11,870 nucleotides of DNA from an uncultured Verrucomicrobiota bacterium (lineage in GTDB: Bacteria > Verrucomicrobiota > Verrucomicrobiia > Opitutales > LL51), in assembly GCA_947174645.1 (NCBI GenBank), contig CAMWJR010000017.1, forward strand, positions 1 to 11,870, given 5' to 3'. Under the pieces are notes generated by a model. The model saw nothing but the letters and a program-made list of their open reading frames with translations, was not told where the DNA came from and ran no database searches. The position numbers were made by a program, and so were the translations under genes. Shown in pieces: positions 7,516-11,870 of this stretch (positions are counted from its first letter, which is position 1; each line of letters starts with the position of its first letter).

Positions 7516-8970
7516 CTAAAGTAACAGGCACTTCCTTTGATCTGTTTTCTTTTCCCTGACGATCTTTATCTCCTCTTCTGAATATCTTGCCCTACCTGCT
7601 TTTGCTCCGTCATATAAAATCTCAAACACTTTAATCTTCCCCGCATTCTCTCTCCCGCCTTTGCTGTTGATTTTGATGTGGTACCCGACAAACTTTTCAG
7701 CACCTACAACCTCTCCATTTTTATCTTCGACACCGACCCACGTGCAAAAAACAGGCACTCGAGTTTTAAGGGTGCAAACTTCTTTCAACGCATTCGAGTA
7801 GTAAATGGACCTCTTGTCCTTAAGATATATCGAATTATCCCTGACACCGTAACTGGCTAGGACCGGCAGCCCCCAGTTTGAATAACTCGGGTCTCCGGAG
7901 ATGATCGTACAAAACCTCCGGTTGCTGGAGTACCACGAACCGTTCCTCTCCGCCTCACTCCCATGGTGAGGTGCAACGAGTATGTCGACATCCTTAACAA
8001 ACTTCCGGTCAGCTTTCCTCAGACAGTCATGCATTTCCCCTGGCGCGTCTCCGGTGAAGAGTATCTTAACACCATAATACGTCAGCGCCAGAACTAGCGA
8101 TGTATCGTTAGCTTCTAGGTTGCCTTCATGAGTCTTGGGTCCCGTTTTTTTGTATTGGGACGAGGGAATCAGAGGCTTTAAGCTAATAACCCTCCCCCGT
8201 CCAGTTCTACAGGGAAACCCCTCTAAGAACTCCTCAACCTTCTTCTCTATGGTCTCTCTGAATGTGTTCGCACTACGGTCCGACCACCAGACCCTCGCCT
8301 TTAGCACCCTTCCGGTATTTTTATCATTCAGAATTCCCTTGATCGACTCTGAGGCCTTAATCAACGCTCGACCTGATGACCCCTTCGGCAAACCATTTTT
8401 ACCCCCGCCGATACCAACAATAATCGAACCCACATCAATCTCCTTTCTCCCTTTTTCTTCTTTCTGCCCCTCTAGTTCCTCTAGTTCACTAGCCTCCTCC
8501 CTCTCTAACTCCCCATCTTTTCCATCCTCATCCTTCTCAAGCTCTTCTACTTTCTTTTTTATCGTCGCCATCTCCTTACTAGTAGGCGCTTCCCCCCTTG
8601 CCATACCACTCTTATTGATGAAAAAGATCCCATTGATGTGATCATCATGCAAATGCGTAACCCACAACATCGCATTTTCTTTTCCTACTTTCTTCGATAC
8701 GCCCTCCTTTCCAAAAAAGTAGTCTCCAACAACATCATTCCACTCTTTGGAGGAGCTGAAACCGTTAGGAAAGAAGCCCCTCTTGCCAAAACCGCAGTCA
8801 ACCCACAGGCCTCGGTAGAGTTGTTTCCCATCACCATCCCCTGCTGAAAAGCGCACGAACACGCAATTTCCAGCCCCTGCATTCGCGATGTAGATGTCAC
8901 ACTCACCACCTTCTCCAAGGAACAACCCGAGGAAAAGCATAAATGATGCAACAAACCGGAATCTTTTCAT
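7516..8970 (-). CDS. exported ComEC-type metallo-beta-lactamase-fold hydrolase, 484 aa
   Basis: A signal peptide (MKRFR, then a hydrophobic core at 6-18) leads into IYIANAGAGNC (26-36), equivalent to the DVGQGD strand that opens ComEC/Rec2-type domains. The metal-binding motif THLHDDH (105-111: His106, His108, Asp109/110, His111) is complete. ILFTGDAP (303-310) supplies the bridging Asp308, and APHHGS (333-338) is the distal ComEC-like motif. This family hydrolyses phosphodiester or other ester bonds with two metal ions; the substrate here is unknown. Residues 131-177 are a Lys/Glu-rich insert. Unlike true ComEC, there is no multi-span membrane channel, so this is a stand-alone exported domain. 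It starts 9 bases after the small upstream gene, which implies translational coupling. By hand count 20 of 29 Arg codons are AGA/AGG, unlike glyA. Confidence 0.9.
   Translation of the reverse strand: MKRFRFVASFMLFLGLFLGEGGECDIYIANAGAGNCVFVRFSAGDGDGKQLYRGLWVDCGFGKRGFFPNGFSSSKEWNDVVGDYFFGKEGVSKKVGKENAMLWVTHLHDDHINGIFFINKSGMARGEAPTSKEMATIKKKVEELEKDEDGKDGELEREEASELEELEGQKEEKGRKEIDVGSIIVGIGGGKNGLPKGSSGRALIKASESIKGILNDKNTGRVLKARVWWSDRSANTFRETIEKKVEEFLEGFPCRTGRGRVISLKPLIPSSQYKKTGPKTHEGNLEANDTSLVLALTYYGVKILFTGDAPGEMHDCLRKADRKFVKDVDILVAPHHGSEAERNGSWYSSNRRFCTIISGDPSYSNWGLPVLASYGVRDNSIYLKDKRSIYYSNALKEVCTLKTRVPVFCTWVGVEDKNGEVVGAEKFVGYHIKINSKGGRENAGKIKVFEILYDGAKAGRARYSEEEIKIVREKKTDQRKCLLL
8440..8580 (-). 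other. Lys/Glu-rich charged insert within the metallo-beta-lactamase-fold protein
   Basis: Residues 131-177 are almost entirely Lys, Glu, Asp and a few hydrophobic residues (for example KKKVEELEKDEDGKDGELER). The insert falls just after the HxHxDH loop, between the first metal motif and the next beta-strand. It is probably an exposed helical hairpin or coiled coil near the active-site entrance and could bind a partner or limit substrate size. The fold placement is inference from family topology. Confidence 0.6.
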
Positions 8971-8979
8971 GCCTGGGAA

Positions 8980-9462
8980 TTAAATGAACTTTTTACACTT
9001 TTTCTGCAGCTTCCCGAATTTGTCCTTACAATTTCTGTTGTCTTTATTGGCTTCCCTTACTTCCTGACTTCCCCAGCCGGCGTCCCGCAAAAAAATTAAT
9101 TCTTCCGCGCTCTTTAGATCCTTATCTCCAGAGACATTTTCCGAGAAAATTGCCTTAACATCGAGCTTATCGGGTTCGACATTGCAGAACCAGCTCCAAA
9201 AATTACACAAAAAATTCAATTCCTCAATGAGGCGTGTAAGCACATTCCTCGTTTCCTGCTCCTTTGCTTTTGCGAGAAACCTGCCTGCCTTTTGGAGTGC
9301 TGCTTCACACCTTGCAGGAGTTTTTAACTCATTGAAAAGTCGGACGCTATCCTTCCCCAGCAAATCCGAAACTTTGTCATCCCCGTTCATTGCAGACAGT
9401 CCCCCCGCCGACAACAACGCACAAAGCGCCAATTTACTTATTTTAACATTTATCTTGACCAT
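8980..9462 (-). CDS. small exported Cys-containing protein, 160 aa
   Basis: I do not recognise this family. A Sec signal peptide (KINVKISK, then LALCALLSAGGLSA) is likely cleaved after Ala24. The mature part is helical and charged, with five Cys (52, 86, 93, 145, 156), an aromatic patch FLCNFWSWFCNV (84-95) and a basic tail (KLQKKCKKFI). Disulphides are likely if it is periplasmic. There is no lipobox. The start at 9462 is well supported by GGAAAGGAAA just upstream. It is the first gene of a two-gene unit with the exported metallo-beta-lactamase-fold protein and shares its AGR-rich arginine codon use (5 of 8). A role as partner, inhibitor or chaperone of that enzyme is inferred from the pairing alone. 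Confidence 0.82.
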   Translation of the reverse strand: MVKINVKISKLALCALLSAGGLSAMNGDDKVSDLLGKDSVRLFNELKTPARCEAALQKAGRFLAKAKEQETRNVLTRLIEELNFLCNFWSWFCNVEPDKLDVKAIFSENVSGDKDLKSAEELIFLRDAGWGSQEVREANKDNRNCKDKFGKLQKKCKKFI

Positions 9463-9614
9463 AAAATTTCCTTTCCAGCGAGGCAGGGTAGTAGTTTTTC
9501 ACAAGATGCAAGTTGTTTAAGAAGATAAGTAAATTTTGACTCTAGATTTATTTTTGGGAAGAAGGTGATTTTTCTGTGGAATGGATGGAAGTGAGCATTA
9601 CGCTGACAAAAATA
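9463..9614. other. intergenic region between ssrA and the small exported gene
   Basis: It holds the Shine-Dalgarno sequence of the downstream gene (GGAAAGGAAA on the minus strand, within 9466-9476). Directly after the ssrA 3' end, a minus-strand T-run (TATTTTT) could end ssrA transcription. I see no convincing -35/-10 pair for the downstream two-gene unit, so either its promoter is non-consensus or it is read from ssrA. Confidence 0.4.
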
Positions 9615-9996
<382 letters not shown>

Positions 9997-10007
9997 AGGT
10001 TTGCCTG

Positions 10008-10036
10008 AAGAGAAGCAATACCGGAGGTGTTGTCAA
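10008..10036 (-). promoter_or_regulatory. possible ssrA promoter
   Basis: A perfect TTGACA (10036-10031, minus strand) lies just past the stop codon of the upstream gene, about 35-40 bases before the mature tmRNA 5' end. The hexamer at 17-base spacing is TCTCTT, a poor -10. Transcription from here would give a short 5' leader to be trimmed by RNase P. The -35 is clear and the -10 doubtful. Confidence 0.35.
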
Positions 10037-10039
10037 AGG

Positions 10040-11866
10040 TTATTGAACGAAGTCCACAGGTGTTGCTGTTAGATCCTGCAAACTTGGAGTGGTTTTGTCT
10101 GTGCCAATTTTCCCTGTGGGATTCATGAACGTACTTATATGTCTTTGAAAATCCTGATCAACTTTGGAACGTAGATGGTTTATGTAACCCGTTTGCTTCT
10201 CTACAGGTTCGGTTTGCATCGCTGGAATTGCTTTTTGTGGCATGAGATCTGCTTTTACCTGTTCAGCGACTCTCGAACACTGATCCCATTCTCTTATAAG
10301 ACCATTGAGCGCAATATTGGTTTTCTCTATAAACTCTCGGCCGGGCGTTCTGCTTTGGTAGAGTGCCTTAAGAGTTCCAAAGGCATCAAGGACATCTTGG
10401 TCTACTTTATTTGAATCCCAAATGAACAGGCGTCTTTTGGCTTCGCAGATCAATTTCGGATAGTAATTGCTGATTAGTTTCACTGTGTATTCGACACTTT
10501 TCTGAGCGATTTTTTGTGTATATTCACTGGGACTTTCTAAATCGACTCTACCACCTTTGTAGTGTTGTAGATACTTTTCAAGCTTCCCTCGAATAAAAGC
10601 AATTTCTTCTCTGATTTCGTCGACGGTCTTTTTATTCCAAGGTTGGTCAAGGTGCGTATCAGCGATGATGAGGGTGTTGGTTTCGAACGGCGTTCCCATG
10701 ACATCGGAGAAGGGAAAGTCGCAGTACATGAAACCTTCAGCTTCTTGAATACTCAATTGATGCGGATATCCATTGGGAACACGCAGGAGCACTTTTAGAA
10801 GTTCGTTTTCAAATGCTCTCATCCTTTTTTCAAAACTTTGAAGGTCCTGGCAGAGTGCTGAGTGATCCTTTGTATAGGTTGAAAGTTCTTGTAAAAGTGC
10901 TGTGGCGATCCGTTCTTTACCGGCATTGAGTTCCTGAATTACCGCACGATTGCTCATCTTTTTGTTGTACTTGCCATCTGCGAGCACCTGAATAATCAAG
11001 TCGCTATAAGTTATCACTGCAGAATTAAGTCTCACGTGATAATTAGCGATTTCATCCCTTTGCTGGAATAATTCTGCTACTTTGTTGCGAGCAGCACTGA
11101 GAGCGCTTGTAAGCGACGAGTGTCCTCGAAGTTCCTTTTCGAGCTCCTTATTGGGCTGCGTGTAGATGACCTTATAGCTGCCTTCGCCCTGAGTTTGGTT
11201 CATAATCTTTTGAGGGATTCCGTAGGCACATTCCACTGCGTGACCGATAGCAGCTTTGTGAATCGCATGTGTTTTTTTCAGGGCAATTTCCCTGATCGCA
11301 GGAGGAGTTCCGGGATCCCTGATAACTGCGCCAATGTGTTTTGCAGACTCGATATCATCAATCTTTAGATGAGACTCATCAATGGACTCTACAAATCCAA
11401 GAACCCAATTAAGCAATCCCGGGTTGCTGAGTAATTCTGGGACTTGATACTTTTGGATGTATGTACGTAGTATCGGCGGTGTTTTGGGATTCTGGTAAAT
11501 TTCATTTAATTCATTCAGCGCGTCTAGATGTTTTTTCCTTAGATGGTCGAAATCAATCCAGCTGATAAGCTCCAGAGCTGTTCCCAACAATTGAGGTTCT
11601 TGGAGTAATTGGTTCAGCTCTTTTTTATTTTTGAAAGGGACGACGGCTTGGAATACGTCTCGCTCCTCTGGGGTACCCAAAGAGAGGACGCCTTCTTCGC
11701 GTTGTCCCCAGGACCACTTGGAACGCGGAAACACCGTAACTGTAAACACATAATTACCAGCCTTGATAACCTTTGATGAGGTCATTTGTTGCGCTTTAAC
11801 GTTTGCGACTTCTGCGTATTGCCCGATGGGTTGCCGATCGAAATTATGAAAATCAACGTCAGTCAT
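10040..11866 (-). CDS. helical protein with an internal 58-residue tandem repeat, at least 608 aa, unknown function
   Basis: I do not recognise this protein. No signal peptide is present at the ATG at 11866, but the frame stays open to the window edge only four bases further, so the real start may lie outside. Residues 80-137 and 138-195 are two diverged copies of one helical unit (see the repeat entries). Residues about 235-360 and 405-480 are long charged helices, probably coiled-coil. The C-terminal 70 residues are Thr/Pro/Gln-rich and likely disordered. No catalytic motif is convincing. The stop codon is 43 bases from the tmRNA 5' end. A scaffold or protein-binding role would suit the helical repeats, but this is inference. 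Confidence 0.83.
   Translation of the reverse strand: MTDVDFHNFDRQPIGQYAEVANVKAQQMTSSKVIKAGNYVFTVTVFPRSKWSWGQREEGVLSLGTPEERDVFQAVVPFKNKKELNQLLQEPQLLGTALELISWIDFDHLRKKHLDALNELNEIYQNPKTPPILRTYIQKYQVPELLSNPGLLNWVLGFVESIDESHLKIDDIESAKHIGAVIRDPGTPPAIREIALKKTHAIHKAAIGHAVECAYGIPQKIMNQTQGEGSYKVIYTQPNKELEKELRGHSSLTSALSAARNKVAELFQQRDEIANYHVRLNSAVITYSDLIIQVLADGKYNKKMSNRAVIQELNAGKERIATALLQELSTYTKDHSALCQDLQSFEKRMRAFENELLKVLLRVPNGYPHQLSIQEAEGFMYCDFPFSDVMGTPFETNTLIIADTHLDQPWNKKTVDEIREEIAFIRGKLEKYLQHYKGGRVDLESPSEYTQKIAQKSVEYTVKLISNYYPKLICEAKRRLFIWDSNKVDQDVLDAFGTLKALYQSRTPGREFIEKTNIALNGLIREWDQCSRVAEQVKADLMPQKAIPAMQTEPVEKQTGYINHLRSKVDQDFQRHISTFMNPTGKIGTDKTTPSLQDLTATPVDFVQ
11282..11455 (-). repeat. 58-residue protein repeat, copy 2
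   Basis: This encodes residues 138-195 and follows copy 1 with no gap. It matches at Leu145-Leu146, Pro149, Leu151-Leu152, Leu156, Ile162-Asp163, His166-Leu167, Pro185, Thr187-Pro188-Pro189 and Arg192. No third copy is evident before residue 80 or after 195. The duplication is old, because many intervening residues differ. Confidence 0.75.
11456..11629 (-). repeat. 58-residue protein repeat, copy 1
   Basis: This encodes residues 80-137. Key residues shared with copy 2 at an exact 58-residue offset are Leu87-Leu88, Pro91, Leu93-Leu94, Leu98, Ile104-Asp105, His108-Leu109, Pro127, Thr129-Pro130-Pro131 and Arg134. The pattern L-L-x2-P-x-L-L, then I-D-x2-H-L, then P-x-T-P-P-x2-R suggests a two- or three-helix unit. 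Confidence 0.75.
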
Positions 11867-11870
11867 AGGG

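Noticed and set aside
8135..8641. A 168-codon plus-strand frame with a long poly-Ser stretch.
   Set aside because: It is the reverse complement of the Glu/Lys-rich insert of the metallo-beta-lactamase-fold gene (GAG/GAA read backwards gives Ser/Phe codons).
8890..8970. Cys24 near the end of the hydrophobic signal of the metallo-beta-lactamase-fold protein could be a lipoprotein attachment site.
   Set aside because: The preceding residues (GEGGE) do not fit a lipobox, so normal signal-peptide cleavage is more likely.
10640..10672. The phrase LIIADTHLDQPW (residues 399-410) of the 608-aa protein resembles the D-x-H opening motif of calcineurin-like phosphoesterases.
   Set aside because: The other required motifs (GDxxD, GNH, distal His motifs) are missing and the motif sits in the middle of a helical protein.

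Overview
The window looks like a chromosome segment from a Gram-negative, probably host-associated or uncultured bacterium. Two reliable housekeeping anchors are present: glyA (serine hydroxymethyltransferase) and ssrA (one-piece tmRNA). Between and around them lie six genes I cannot match to characterised proteins by name. Several of these encode Sec-exported proteins, including two with ankyrin repeats. GC content is intermediate. The lineage is uncertain: the GlyA variant and the abundance of exported ankyrin proteins would fit the Verrucomicrobiota/PVC group, but this is an impression and not proof.

Layout. Positions 64-2706 (+) encode an 880-residue protein of unknown function with a low-complexity head, a helical middle and a Lys/Ala then acidic tail; a good intrinsic terminator follows. 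Positions 2839-3906 (-) encode a 355-residue protein with a signal-like N-terminus, lying 40 bp downstream of glyA (3947-5197, -). glyA has a clear sigma70-type promoter and Shine-Dalgarno sequence in the 134-bp divergent region, from which the ankyrin pair is read the other way (5332-6045 and 6069-7382, +, 23 bp apart). A 7-bp hairpin follows the pair. Positions 7516-8970 (-) encode an exported ComEC-type metallo-beta-lactamase-fold protein, preceded by a small exported Cys-containing protein (8980-9462, -). ssrA lies at 9615-9996 (-), and 10040-11866 (-) encodes a 608-residue protein with an internal 58-residue tandem repeat; its true start may lie beyond the window.

How the parts may work together. 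glyA and ssrA are independent housekeeping functions. The ankyrin pair are diverged paralogues that share an operon and probably act in the same envelope compartment or outside the cell. The metallo-beta-lactamase-fold gene and its small partner form a two-gene unit directly downstream of the ssrA 3' end. That unit has strikingly different arginine codon use from glyA (AGA/AGG dominant), which fits acquisition at ssrA, a known integration hotspot. No integrase, insertion sequence, CRISPR array or separate tRNA gene is visible. No gene-free stretch exceeds about 160 bases.
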